A stretch of DNA of 64,000 bases from Dyadobacter sp. CECT 9275. GTDB lineage: Bacteria > Bacteroidota > Bacteroidia > Cytophagales > Spirosomataceae. Within the stretch, counting starts at the first letter, position 1; every line of letters begins with the position of its first letter. The DNA is taken from positions 4,116,001 to 4,180,000 of the forward strand of contig NZ_CAJRAF010000002.1 in assembly GCF_907164905.1 (NCBI RefSeq), in the 5' to 3' direction. Below, piece after piece: positions 1 to 8,864 of this stretch. A program made the translations under genes and the position numbers. The notes below the pieces were generated by a model. It saw only the letters and a program-made list of their open reading frames with translations. It made no database searches and had not been told where the DNA came from.

Positions 1-1443
1 GGCTATTAAAACAGCTGTGTTTCCGATACAAACCGGATTGCTCCCTTCCAGCGTAATGGAAGGTTTGCCTGGCTGTATGGGCTCACTGATGCGGATCTCC
101 GGGGAATAGATGAAATTCCCTTTGTCATCCCGGGCCACAGCGCGATAACTGCCGTTACCAACTTGAATGGTATTTCCGTTCTGTCCGCCAGACCAGGATA
201 TGGAATTATAACCGACAGCATCCACACTGATATTGACGGAATTATTTCCAGAACAGGAAATGCTTGGCCGTAGCGGACCCTGGCCTGTTTGCGGTTGCGA
301 CTGCGAAAAAAAGGAGTCGTTGAGCTGATTATTCCAAGCCGAGGCAAGTTCTGTTATTCCTGGCCCGTTGAAGTGAACTCCTTCTCCATTGCCACTTCCT
401 TCTTGGCGGGGAATTTGGATTAAATCGGTATTAGGTCCTGCAAAAACATTGGCTACATTATTGATCACCTTTTTCTGGCCTTCAATCGTATTATTATTAG
501 TGCCATGTGCATTATCATAGGAGGTAAGGGCCACCATCCAGCTTACATTTTTGCCGCTTTCGTTCCGACTGGCATCAATAACCGCTTTAAGATCACTAGC
601 ATATTCATCTGTTGTGGCAGGGAACAGATTTTCCGCTTCTCCCTGCTCCCATAACACCGCCCTAACGCCGGTAATAGGAACGTAGTACTGCATTACCCAT
701 CGCAGGTTAATATAGGGCATTCCGCTTGGAGAATAGGGCAAGGGGACATAAGGCGAAAAGGAGGTACCCGTGATACCTTCGCGCCAGGATTTTACCCGGG
801 TACCTTCAAAAGCTGTATTGTAGAACAGAATCGGAACATCTAATTTTGATGCCAGCAGATCACCAAGCCGGCCCCAGGCCCAGGCAGACTCCCCTCTGGG
901 GGATATGCTGGAGGAAGAATTCAGGTGACTGAAATGGGGATAGGGCAGGCCGGAAGCCTGCATATCGTTGGTATTGTTATAATTGACACAACTCACCCGG
1001 TCATCTGCTGCATCTGGCGAGCCCCGGTTCAGAAAACCCTGGCCGTTGGATTGTCCGCTGATAATGAAAACTTCTCCCGCCCCAACATGTTCAACAGACG
1101 AGGTACCAACCACTTGGTCGCCCAGCATTCCACGAACTTCCAACCGGTACCATCCACCGATAATTTCTATGCTTCCTGAGTAGAACCCACCCTGAACATT
1201 GGACTGGATGGTTTGCCAGTCTGTGGAATTCCCGCCGTCCCCGATCTTCGTAACTTTGGCATCGACGCGATCAATGCGCCTTGTGTAGTTGCCGCCAATA
1301 TGAATTGTAGCGTGATTGGTGTTATTCCTCTGAAAGACAGCCCTATCCATGGGATAATCGATGCTTAACTGGCCGTAAGAATTAGCAGGTAAGAGAGAAC
1401 AGAATAGAAATGCTACTGTTAAAAGTCGCAGACAAAATATCAT
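1..1443 (-). CDS. Secreted SASA-type carbohydrate esterase, 3' part cut by the window edge
   Basis: An open frame of 481 codons starts at the ATG at 1443 and runs without a stop to base 1, so the C-terminus is missing. It begins with a hydrophobic signal peptide. An SGQSN block puts the likely nucleophile at Ser132, and a GEGVHFNGPG block puts the likely catalytic histidine at His357. These are the hallmark blocks of the sialate O-acetylesterase-like (SASA, SGNH-fold) family, which removes acetyl groups from sugars. After about residue 390 an Ig/PKD-like segment begins, with a CSGNNS-type start, and a second one seems to start near the edge. Such tandem domains usually precede a T9SS sorting tail in Bacteroidota, so a longer exported enzyme is likely. 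Substrate cannot be told. Family confidence is good; exact specificity is inference. Confidence 0.8.
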   Translation of the reverse strand, partial: MIFCLRLLTVAFLFCSLLPANSYGQLSIDYPMDRAVFQRNNTNHATIHIGGNYTRRIDRVDAKVTKIGDGGNSTDWQTIQSNVQGGFYSGSIEIIGGWYRLEVRGMLGDQVVGTSSVEHVGAGEVFIISGQSNGQGFLNRGSPDAADDRVSCVNYNNTNDMQASGLPYPHFSHLNSSSSISPRGESAWAWGRLGDLLASKLDVPILFYNTAFEGTRVKSWREGITGTSFSPYVPLPYSPSGMPYINLRWVMQYYVPITGVRAVLWEQGEAENLFPATTDEYASDLKAVIDASRNESGKNVSWMVALTSYDNAHGTNNNTIEGQKKVINNVANVFAGPNTDLIQIPRQEGSGNGEGVHFNGPGITELASAWNNQLNDSFFSQSQPQTGQGPLRPSISCSGNNSVNISVDAVGYNSISWSGGQNGNTIQVGNGSYRAVARDDKGNFIYSPEIRISEPIQPGKPSITLEGSNPVCIGNTAVLIA

Positions 1444-1520
1444 GATAACCCAGAATTTCAAGACAAAGTATCGTTGGAGACACCAAAATTGCAATAAAAG
1501 GTTGCCTCGGGCAAAAAAAA

Positions 1521-2528
1521 TTATCTAACGGGTAACGTCTCGTTGATAGATCTCCAGATAGCGTCTTTTAATTGTTCTATTCCTTCTTGAGTTATTGCAG
1601 AAATGGGTATAACCCGAATTTCGGCAGGGGCAGTTAATTTTAGTTCATCCCATTCTTCGGGTAAAAGAATATCCATTTTGGAAACCGCCAGGATACGGTT
1701 TTTGTCGAGCAAAGAGGGGTTATACAGACGGAGCTCCTGCAGCAAGGTCTGATATTCTGCATTGATATTTTCGGTTGTTGCCGGAATCAGAAAGAGTAGG
1801 ATAGAATTTCGTTCAATATGTCTTAGAAACCGTAGCCCCAGTCCTTTGCCCTGCGAAGCTCCTTCGATAATCCCCGGGATATCCGCCATGACAAAGGATT
1901 TGAAATCCCTGTAGGAAACCACACCCAGGTTCGGTACCAGGGTGGTAAAAGGGTAATCGGCAATTTCGGGCCTGGCCGCTGAAACTGCCGACAGTAATGT
2001 TGACTTTCCTGCATTGGGGAAACCCACCAGTCCAACATCCGCAAGTACCTTAAGTTCAAGAATTACCCAGGCTTCAAGTCCTGCTTCGCCGGGTTGGGCA
2101 TACTGCGGGGTTTGATTGGTGGATGATTTAAAATGGTCGTTTCCCATTCCGCCGCGCCCGCCTCGCAGCAGAATTACCTGTTGGCCATCCTCCGTAATTT
2201 CGAACAGTTCCTCACCTGTCTCCGCCAGTTTGGCAATGGTGCCGAGTGGTACTTCCAGTATGATATCCTTCCCTTCGGCGCCGGATCTTCTGCCGCCTTC
2301 TCCGCCTTTTCCGTCAAAAGCTTTGATATGCTTTGTGTATTTAAGGTGGAGCAGTGTCCAGAGCTGGGCATTTCCTTTCAGAATTACGTGTCCGCCGCGC
2401 CCGCCATCACCGCCATCGGGCCCGCCTTTTTCGACGTGTTTTTCTCTGCGGAAGTGCATGGAACCCGCACCACCCGCGCCCGACTTGACATTTAACTTTA
2501 CGTAATCAATGAAATTGGAAGAGGCCAT
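1521..2528 (-). CDS. obgE: Obg family GTPase
   Basis: A 335-residue Obg/CgtA GTPase, a ribosome-associated essential GTPase involved in 50S subunit maturation and stress control. The glycine-rich Obg fold fills about residues 1-158 (repeated GGxGG runs such as [12 protein letters not shown]). The G domain follows with P-loop GFPNAGKS at residues 169-176, the DIPG G3 motif near 215, and a SKMD G4-type motif near 283. The C-terminal extension seen in some Obg proteins is absent, which is normal for the short form. It follows adk by 24 bases on the same strand, so the two are probably co-transcribed. Confidence 0.96.
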   Translation of the reverse strand: MASSNFIDYVKLNVKSGAGGAGSMHFRREKHVEKGGPDGGDGGRGGHVILKGNAQLWTLLHLKYTKHIKAFDGKGGEGGRRSGAEGKDIILEVPLGTIAKLAETGEELFEITEDGQQVILLRGGRGGMGNDHFKSSTNQTPQYAQPGEAGLEAWVILELKVLADVGLVGFPNAGKSTLLSAVSAARPEIADYPFTTLVPNLGVVSYRDFKSFVMADIPGIIEGASQGKGLGLRFLRHIERNSILLFLIPATTENINAEYQTLLQELRLYNPSLLDKNRILAVSKMDILLPEEWDELKLTAPAEIRVIPISAITQEGIEQLKDAIWRSINETLPVR

Positions 2529-2552
2529 AAATTTTAATTCTGAAAATATTAA

Positions 2553-3119
2553 TTAGCCAATTGCCTCTGTAATCATCTGGAAGATAGTTTCTACTTCTCC
2601 GATACCGTCAATAGATGTGTATTTATTTTGGGACTGATAATATTCCGCAACCGGCGTGGTCTTTGTGTTATACTCATGTATTCTCTTGCTGATCAGTTCT
2701 TCGTTCTGATCATCTGGCCTTCCGGAGGTTTTTCCCCGGTTTAAGAGACGGGCCAGTAATTCATTGTCATCCACCACCAAAGCCACCATCAGGGTAATGG
2801 ACTCGTTATAGGTAGCAAGCAGTGCGTCAAGTGCCTCAGCTTGTTTGACTGTTCTTGGAAAACCATCAAAAATGAATCCTGCTGCATTTCGGTGTTCCTT
2901 AAGCTTATTATCAATCATCCCGATCACCACCTCATCAGGAACAAGTATCCCCTGGTCCATCAACGTTTTGGCTTTTAGCCCAAGCTCGGATCCTGCCTGG
3001 ATCTCTGACCGCAAAAGATCTCCCGTTGAAAGGTGGATCAGCTTATATTTTGCTATTATTTTCTCACTTTGGGTGCCTTTCCCAGCGCCCGGAGGGCCAA
3101 AAAGTATAAGATTGAGCAT
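2553..3119 (-). CDS. adk: Adenylate kinase
   Basis: A 188-residue adenylate kinase that interconverts ATP + AMP and 2 ADP in the cytoplasm. The P-loop GPPGAGKG is at residues 8-15, the NMP-binding STGDLLR motif follows near residue 31, and FDGFPRT near 84 is the AMP-site signature. The LID region is the short form (NRGKTSGRPDD), without the zinc-binding insertion of long forms, which explains the length below the 214 residues of the E. coli enzyme. It is the first gene of an adk-obgE pair. A TAAATTTG box lies 45 bases upstream. Confidence 0.96.
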   Translation of the reverse strand: MLNLILFGPPGAGKGTQSEKIIAKYKLIHLSTGDLLRSEIQAGSELGLKAKTLMDQGILVPDEVVIGMIDNKLKEHRNAAGFIFDGFPRTVKQAEALDALLATYNESITLMVALVVDDNELLARLLNRGKTSGRPDDQNEELISKRIHEYNTKTTPVAEYYQSQNKYTSIDGIGEVETIFQMITEAIG

Positions 3120-3163
3120 GGTGGCTTAATAATTGGATGTCGCTTTTTCAGGTTGATTTTCGG

Positions 3164-3171
3164 CAAATTTA
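3164..3171 (-). promoter_or_regulatory. Candidate -7 promoter box of adk-obgE
   Basis: On the minus strand TAAATTTG fits the Bacteroidota -7 consensus TAnnTTTG and lies 45 bases before the adk ATG. No good TTTG -33 element is present at the usual 19-base spacing, so this is a candidate only. Confidence 0.35.
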
Positions 3172-3218
3172 CAATTCTTACCACATGACAGCCTAATTAT
3201 CATCAATATTTTCCAATA

Positions 3219-3255
3219 AAAAATCCCCTTAGTTATCAAAAACAAGGGGATTTTT
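3219..3255 (-). terminator. Bidirectional hairpin terminator
   Basis: A perfect 12-bp inverted repeat (AAAAATCCCCTT / AAGGGGATTTTT) with a 13-base loop lies 19 bases after the stop of the secreted-protein gene at 3274. A-runs and T-runs flank the GC core on both sides, so it can end transcription from the minus strand and insulate adk. Confidence 0.8.
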
Positions 3256-3273
3256 AAGAAAGCCAGAAATGGC

Positions 3274-4065
3274 TCAGGGAATAACAATCCTTTTTACTGC
3301 TCCGTCTTCATTTTGTACAACGGTAACAAACAGCGTTCCTTTGGCATTTTTCTTTATTTCAACTTGTCCCACAAACTCTCCGGAAAAGTCTTTTATTTCT
3401 TTTTTGCCCACTTCCTTTCCTCTCGTATCGGTTACCATAATGGCAACATCCCCCTTGCCAGGAGCCAGGAAACGAACGTTCAGGCTGCCATTATCGGGAT
3501 TGTTGCTATAAACATTAAGCCCTTTTATCGAAGAAGGCTTCTGCACCTCTTTGTGCCATAAGTCACCCATTCGTTCGCCCCAGTCTTCCATATCTTTCAT
3601 CATTACCTTTGCCTTTGGCTTGAAATCCCTTTCGAAGTTACGAAGATGGGTACGTAGCTTTTCGGTATCGAAATCGAAATCATGGTTGAAGTTATCGTTA
3701 TAGTGAAATGCTAGCGGCTCCCGCTCATCGCGGTGGTTCATAATCGTTTGCTTTTTCCTGCGGGTGGTAATGCTGGGGCCATCGCCATCATCCACTGTTA
3801 CCGAAACGGTTCGGTTTTCCTTGCCATCCACACCAAGGGAGTCCAGAACCTTATCTACAAATGCCTTGCGTTCCTGGTCAGACATTTTAGGCATCACATA
3901 GCTTTTTTCAATATCACGGATCTTGCCATTATTATCCTCTGTCACTTTGATTTTAATCGAAGTTTTTTGAGATTCACCTGATTGGGCAAAAGCAATATCC
4001 GGCAGCACCATGCAGGCCATAACCATCATGTATACTACCATTCCTTTGAGTCGTAAGTGCTTCAT
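3274..4065 (-). CDS. Secreted protein with a T9SS-like C-terminal domain
   Basis: A 263-residue protein of unknown function. An N-terminal signal peptide of about 27 residues ends near AFAQ. The middle (about 30-170) is highly charged, with many Asp, Lys and Glu and segments likely to be helical. The last 80 residues (about 185-263) follow the pattern of a T9SS type-A sorting domain: an NVYSNNPDNG start, a VTDTRGKEV core and a final strand KRIVIP. The usual PNP at the domain start is replaced by NNP, so it may be a structural relative and not a working export signal. It is divergent from the sensor kinase at 4236, with 170 bases between the starts, which makes shared control possible. Confidence 0.7.
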   Translation of the reverse strand: MKHLRLKGMVVYMMVMACMVLPDIAFAQSGESQKTSIKIKVTEDNNGKIRDIEKSYVMPKMSDQERKAFVDKVLDSLGVDGKENRTVSVTVDDGDGPSITTRRKKQTIMNHRDEREPLAFHYNDNFNHDFDFDTEKLRTHLRNFERDFKPKAKVMMKDMEDWGERMGDLWHKEVQKPSSIKGLNVYSNNPDNGSLNVRFLAPGKGDVAIMVTDTRGKEVGKKEIKDFSGEFVGQVEIKKNAKGTLFVTVVQNEDGAVKRIVIP

Positions 4066-4173
4066 GTCTTTGATGTTAAGTGAATGAAAGTTGGACCATT
4101 ACAAAATTATCAGTTGTTCACCGGCAGTGCTGTTAAATTATGTTAAAAGCATGAACAGCGCCTGTTTTCACTG

Positions 4174-4181
4174 TAAATTTG
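4174..4181 (+). promoter_or_regulatory. Candidate -7 promoter box of the sensor kinase
   Basis: TAAATTTG matches TAnnTTTG and sits 54 bases before the kinase ATG at 4236, in the divergent intergenic region. No convincing -33 element was seen. Confidence 0.35.
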
Positions 4182-4235
4182 TTAATATGAGGTAAGGACG
4201 GGAAACAGGTATGTGCCGTTGCATGTGATCAAAAA

Positions 4236-6050
4236 ATGATGACAAAAAGAAAAATTCAGATTATAGTAGGCCTGATGTGCCTTGCCCTGATTGGGCTGAT
4301 CGGCTTCCAGTGGTACTGGATCAGGGAGGCCATTGGTATAAGGAACGATCAGTTTGACCATAAAGTAGCTGAATCAGTACAGCAGCTGATACATCGCCTC
4401 GAAAAGCAGGAAATGATGTATCTGTTACAGCAACGTATCGAAAGTGAGCAGCAAAAAAACCGGCTGGACAGGATTGCGCAGCTGCGAAATATGCCTTTGA
4501 AGAAGTCTCCCGCTCCAGCTAGGGAGGTAAAACAAGAGCCCAAGGCGCCCTCAAAATTCGAAGTATTTCTCGGTCCGAACGGAGAAGAGATACATTACCA
4601 GATTGTGACGGAAGCCGTTCCGACGGATGTTTTAAGCCCCAATATCCGCATCATGGCGGAGCATCAGCAGCAGATTATAGAGGAGTTTTTTCAGGCCCAG
4701 CAATTCGGGATGGCGGGTATGGACGAGTTCGTGAAGAGGCGCATGGACGATGAGCGCCGCCTTGGCAATGTATTTAATGAAGCCTTTGCCGCAACCGGGA
4801 AGCCATTGAATACAAAGACCGGAGAGGTACAGCGGGATTCGGTCCGCCAGTTCAGGAGTTACAAGGGCCAACGAGTGAAGGACGGCCGTGCCCCGATTAT
4901 CCGTGACCTTACGATTAACGGACAAAACCCCGACAGGGTGAATCTGCTGCGGGATGTAATGAAGGATCTGATGTATACCAAAAGGCCAATTCAGGAACGT
5001 GTGAACCGTTTTCTGCTGGATACCCTGTTAAAAAAGGAACTGAATGAAAATGGTATCACCTTGTCTTATGAGTTTGCAGTACAGGAAAATGAGAATAATA
5101 ATTTTGTGTTCTCAACCGCCGGACAGAAGATCGGAGACTGGCAGGCCAAATCATTTAAAGCAGCGCTTTTTCCTAACGAAACCACCCAGGCTCAGAATTA
5201 CTTGTATGTATATTTCCCAGATCAGGAAAAGTATATCTTAAGCAATATGAGCGTAATGTTCGGTGGGTCCGGTATCCTGATCCTCGTGGTGATGACCTGC
5301 TTCTATATGGCTGTTACCACAATCCTGCGGCAAAAAAAGCTCTCTGATATTAAAAATGATTTTATCAACAACATGACCCATGAATTTAAAACGCCGATCT
5401 CTACCATTGCACTGGCAACGGATATGGCGCAGGAAAACGCAAGCCAGGCGGATGAGGCTATAAAGGCTTCCCGGATGTCGCGGTATCTGGGGATTATCCG
5501 GGAAGAAAATAAAAGACTGGGCGTCCATGTTGAAAAGGTACTGCAGATGGCATTGCTCGACAAAGGGGAAGTGAAGCTCAAAAAAGGATTGGTAGATATG
5601 AACGACCTGCTGACGGGCGCCTTGAACAGTATGAGTATGCAGATCGAGCAGCGGGGCGGGCAGGTCGGCCTGGAATTAGAAGCCGAGGAGCAGACCATAG
5701 AAGGAGACGAGGTGCATTTGTCCAATATCATGAAAAACCTGATTGACAATGCCATTAAGTATTCTCCCCAGGAACTGACCATCGGTATTTCAACCCGGAA
5801 TGTAAATGATGGTATCCTGATATCCATTTCTGATAAGGGAATGGGAATGAACAAGGAACAGCAGCACAGAATATTTGATACCTTTTACCGTGTACCAACA
5901 GGGAATGTTCATGATGTGAAAGGCTTCGGACTGGGATTGAGTTATGTAAAAAAAATGGTGGAAGCTCATCACGGAACGGTGCGTGTAGAAAGCAAAGTGG
6001 GAGCAGGGAGTACATTTGTGCTGTGGTTTCCCAACGTTACGCCGCTATAA
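4236..6050 (+). CDS. Membrane sensor histidine kinase, no adjacent response regulator
   Basis: A 604-residue sensor kinase. TM1 lies at about residues 8-27 and TM2 at about 345-367, enclosing an unusually long (over 300-residue) extracytoplasmic region rich in charged and helical sequence. The HisKA box is NNMTHEFKTP with phosphoacceptor His382. The HATPase_c domain shows an N box (LIDNAIKYSP), a G1 box (DKGMGM) and a G2 box (GFGLGLSYV). The protein should autophosphorylate and pass phosphate to a response regulator, but none is next to it: valS follows and a secreted protein diverges. Signal and partner are unknown. Another ATG one codon downstream is equally possible. Confidence 0.9.
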   Translation: MMTKRKIQIIVGLMCLALIGLIGFQWYWIREAIGIRNDQFDHKVAESVQQLIHRLEKQEMMYLLQQRIESEQQKNRLDRIAQLRNMPLKKSPAPAREVKQEPKAPSKFEVFLGPNGEEIHYQIVTEAVPTDVLSPNIRIMAEHQQQIIEEFFQAQQFGMAGMDEFVKRRMDDERRLGNVFNEAFAATGKPLNTKTGEVQRDSVRQFRSYKGQRVKDGRAPIIRDLTINGQNPDRVNLLRDVMKDLMYTKRPIQERVNRFLLDTLLKKELNENGITLSYEFAVQENENNNFVFSTAGQKIGDWQAKSFKAALFPNETTQAQNYLYVYFPDQEKYILSNMSVMFGGSGILILVVMTCFYMAVTTILRQKKLSDIKNDFINNMTHEFKTPISTIALATDMAQENASQADEAIKASRMSRYLGIIREENKRLGVHVEKVLQMALLDKGEVKLKKGLVDMNDLLTGALNSMSMQIEQRGGQVGLELEAEEQTIEGDEVHLSNIMKNLIDNAIKYSPQELTIGISTRNVNDGILISISDKGMGMNKEQQHRIFDTFYRVPTGNVHDVKGFGLGLSYVKKMVEAHHGTVRVESKVGAGSTFVLWFPNVTPL

Positions 6051-6137
6051 TATTTTAGAAAATTTGCGATTCAAATCCTAACTTGCCTGCTTTTTAAGGC
6101 AGTAACGTGCGACTTAACGCAAATTTTTAGCTACAAA

Positions 6138-8807
6138 ATGATTTCCAAAACTTATGCCCCGCAGGAAATAGAGGACAAATGGTATTCCTACTGGATTGAA
6201 AACAGATATTTTAATTCAAAACCTAATCCCAAAAAAGAACCCTATACCATTGTAATTCCGCCACCCAATGTAACTGGCGTGTTACACATGGGGCACATGC
6301 TCAATAATACGATACAGGACATTCTGATCCGCAAGGCCCGGATGGAGGGAAAAGAGGCCTGCTGGGTACCCGGCACGGATCACGCCTCCATTGCCACCGA
6401 AGCAAAAGTGGTAGCTATGCTGAAAGAAAGAGGTATCAGTAAAAATGACCTCACCCGGGATGAGTTTCTTGAGTACTGCTGGGAGTGGACGCACAAATAT
6501 GGCGGTATCATTTTGAAACAGCTCCGGAAACTGGGTGCTTCCTGTGACTGGGAACGCACCAGGTTCACTATGGAACCTGACCTGTACGATTCGGTTATTG
6601 ACGTATTCATTGATCTGTACAATAAAGGAGATATTTACCGCGGACACCGCATGGTGAACTGGGATCCGCAGGCCCGTACTACGGTTTCGGATGAGGAGGT
6701 GATCATGAAGGAGGTAAATCAGAAACTGGTTTATCTGCGCTACGAACTGGTGGGTGCGGCGGATGCCGAGCACGGGGTAATTGTGGCCACCACGAGGCCG
6801 GAAACCATCATGGCCGATGTGGCTGTTTGTGTTAATCCCAATGACGAGCGTTATCAGCACCTCATAGGCAGGGAGGTTCGCATTCCGCTCATCAACAGGG
6901 CTATCCCCATTATTGCGGACGACTATGTGGAAATGGAATTTGGAACGGGCTGCCTTAAGGTAACCCCTGCACATGATACCAATGATTACGAACTGGGCAA
7001 GAGGCATAACCTTCCGATTATAGATCTGCTGAATGAAGACGGAACACTCAACGAAAAGGCACAGATACTGGTGGGAGAGGACCGTTTTGCGGCTCGTAAA
7101 AAGATCATCCGGTTGCTGGACGAATCGGGTAGTCTGGTAAAAACAGAAGAATATAAATCCAACGTAGGACATTCGGAAAGGACGGATTCCGTCATCGAAC
7201 CAAGGCTTTCGGAACAATGGTTTTTGAAAATGGCAAAAATTAGCCAGCCCGCTTTCGAAAACGTAATGAACGATACGGTCCAGCTTATTCCACCTAAGTT
7301 TAAAAATACCTACCGGCATTGGATGGAAAATGTCCGTGACTGGAACATCAGCCGTCAGTTATGGTGGGGGCATCGGATCCCTGCCTTCTACCTTAAAGAT
7401 GGTACGCTGATTGTAGCAAAAAATAAACGTGAGGCTTTGCGTAAAGCACAGCACGACTACCAGCTGTTTGCTCTTACGGAAGAAGATATCGAACAGGACC
7501 CGGATGTGCTGGATACCTGGTTTTCGTCCTGGCTGTGGCCTATATCGGTTTTTAACGGTATAAAAGAGCCTGAAAACGAAGATATCCAATATTACTACCC
7601 GACCAATGACCTCGTAACAGCACCGGAGATTCTCTTCTTCTGGGTGGCGAGGATGATTATTGCCGGTTACGAATACAAGGGTACTTATCCTTTTAAAAAC
7701 GTATATCTCACAGGGATCGTGAGGGATAAACTCGGGCGAAAAATGTCCAAATCCCTGGGTAACTCACCGGATCCTATCGATCTTATTGAGCAATACGGTG
7801 CAGATAGTATCCGTACCGGTATGTTATTTACCTCCCAGGCAGGAAATGACCTGCCTTATGATGAAAAACTGATTGAGCAGGGCCGAAATTTCTGTAACAA
7901 GATATGGAATGCGTTCAGGCTGGTGAAGGGATGGACGATAAACCCGGAAACCGCCTTTTCTGGTAATCCTTCGTTTGGATCACTTTGGGTTAATTATCAA
8001 AACATGGACAATGAAATCGCATGGTTTGAGTCCAAATTCAACCAGACGTTGCTAGAGGTTCAGGACCATTTTTCGAAGTTCAGGATTTCAGATGCCCTCA
8101 ACGCCGTGTATAAGCTGATATGGGACGATTTCTGTGCGCAGTACCTTGAAATGATCAAACCGGAGTTTGGTCAGCCGATAGAAGAAGTTGTTTACATGAT
8201 CACCCTCGATTTCTTTGACCGGTTGATGCGTCTGGCTCATCCGTTCATGCCATTTATAACGGAGGAAATCTGGCAGAATATTGCGGACAGAGATAACAAG
8301 GAATCGATTTGTATCGCCAGTTTTCCCAAACCAGGATTGGTCAATTCGGCTTTGTTAAACGATTTTGATATACTGTTTGAACTGGTATCGGCTATCCGGA
8401 ACGTACGGAATAGCAAAAACGTCAGCCCTAAAACAGCCCTTCCTTTGGCAATAAGAACAGAATGGAAGGCCAGGTACGAAAAGCTGGAACCTCTGATCAA
8501 AAAACTAGCCAATACCGAAAGTATCACCTATGTTGAAGGAGATGTGGCAGGTACATCTTTCCGTGTCAGGGCTGACGAATTTTTTGTAAATCTGGAAGGG
8601 GAGGTTAATGTAGAAGAGGAAAGGGAAAGTTTGTTAAAAGAACTGGAGTATACCGAGGGATTTCTGAATTCGGTTATCAAAAAGCTCTCCAATGAACGGT
8701 TTGTACAGAATGCCAAAGGGGATATCGTGGAAAAGGAGCGCCAGAAACAGGCGGATGCGGAAGCTAAGATTGTAACGTTGAAGGAAGCGTTGTCGCGGTT
8801 ATCCTGA
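6138..8807 (+). CDS. valS: Valyl-tRNA synthetase
   Basis: An 889-residue class I aminoacyl-tRNA synthetase that charges tRNA-Val. The start fits the family (YAPQEIEDKWYSYW). The HIGH-type motif is PPPNVTGVLHMGHM at residues 41-54 and the KMSKS loop is at residues 535-539. A large editing (CP1) domain lies between them, with the family block TTRPETIMAD, and the GTGCLKVTPAHD block of the editing site is present. The C-terminal 70 residues form the coiled-coil arm typical of ValRS. The full family length is present. It is a single-gene unit ended by the hairpin at 8814. Confidence 0.98.
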   Translation: MISKTYAPQEIEDKWYSYWIENRYFNSKPNPKKEPYTIVIPPPNVTGVLHMGHMLNNTIQDILIRKARMEGKEACWVPGTDHASIATEAKVVAMLKERGISKNDLTRDEFLEYCWEWTHKYGGIILKQLRKLGASCDWERTRFTMEPDLYDSVIDVFIDLYNKGDIYRGHRMVNWDPQARTTVSDEEVIMKEVNQKLVYLRYELVGAADAEHGVIVATTRPETIMADVAVCVNPNDERYQHLIGREVRIPLINRAIPIIADDYVEMEFGTGCLKVTPAHDTNDYELGKRHNLPIIDLLNEDGTLNEKAQILVGEDRFAARKKIIRLLDESGSLVKTEEYKSNVGHSERTDSVIEPRLSEQWFLKMAKISQPAFENVMNDTVQLIPPKFKNTYRHWMENVRDWNISRQLWWGHRIPAFYLKDGTLIVAKNKREALRKAQHDYQLFALTEEDIEQDPDVLDTWFSSWLWPISVFNGIKEPENEDIQYYYPTNDLVTAPEILFFWVARMIIAGYEYKGTYPFKNVYLTGIVRDKLGRKMSKSLGNSPDPIDLIEQYGADSIRTGMLFTSQAGNDLPYDEKLIEQGRNFCNKIWNAFRLVKGWTINPETAFSGNPSFGSLWVNYQNMDNEIAWFESKFNQTLLEVQDHFSKFRISDALNAVYKLIWDDFCAQYLEMIKPEFGQPIEEVVYMITLDFFDRLMRLAHPFMPFITEEIWQNIADRDNKESICIASFPKPGLVNSALLNDFDILFELVSAIRNVRNSKNVSPKTALPLAIRTEWKARYEKLEPLIKKLANTESITYVEGDVAGTSFRVRADEFFVNLEGEVNVEEERESLLKELEYTEGFLNSVIKKLSNERFVQNAKGDIVEKERQKQADAEAKIVTLKEALSRLS

Positions 8808-8813
8808 TACTTG

Positions 8814-8854
8814 TTGCCAGGAAGCGTAGCCATTGGGCTCTCACTTCCTGGCAA
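8814..8854 (+). terminator. Hairpin between convergent valS and the GH-like gene
   Basis: A perfect 11-bp inverted repeat, TTGCCAGGAAG and CTTCCTGGCAA, lies between the valS stop (8807) and the convergent stop at 8865. A weak AATAATTT run follows on the plus strand. It probably serves both genes. Confidence 0.65.
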
Positions 8855-8864
8855 TAATTTGAAT

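Noticed and set aside
6282..7319. A 345-codon open frame on the minus strand inside valS
   Set aside because: It lies wholly opposite a full-length, motif-complete valS and has no protein-like pattern or start context; it is a by-product of codon use.
8814..8854. The valS inverted repeat as a mobile-element end
   Set aside because: No transposase and no target duplication; the position after valS and before a convergent gene fits a terminator.
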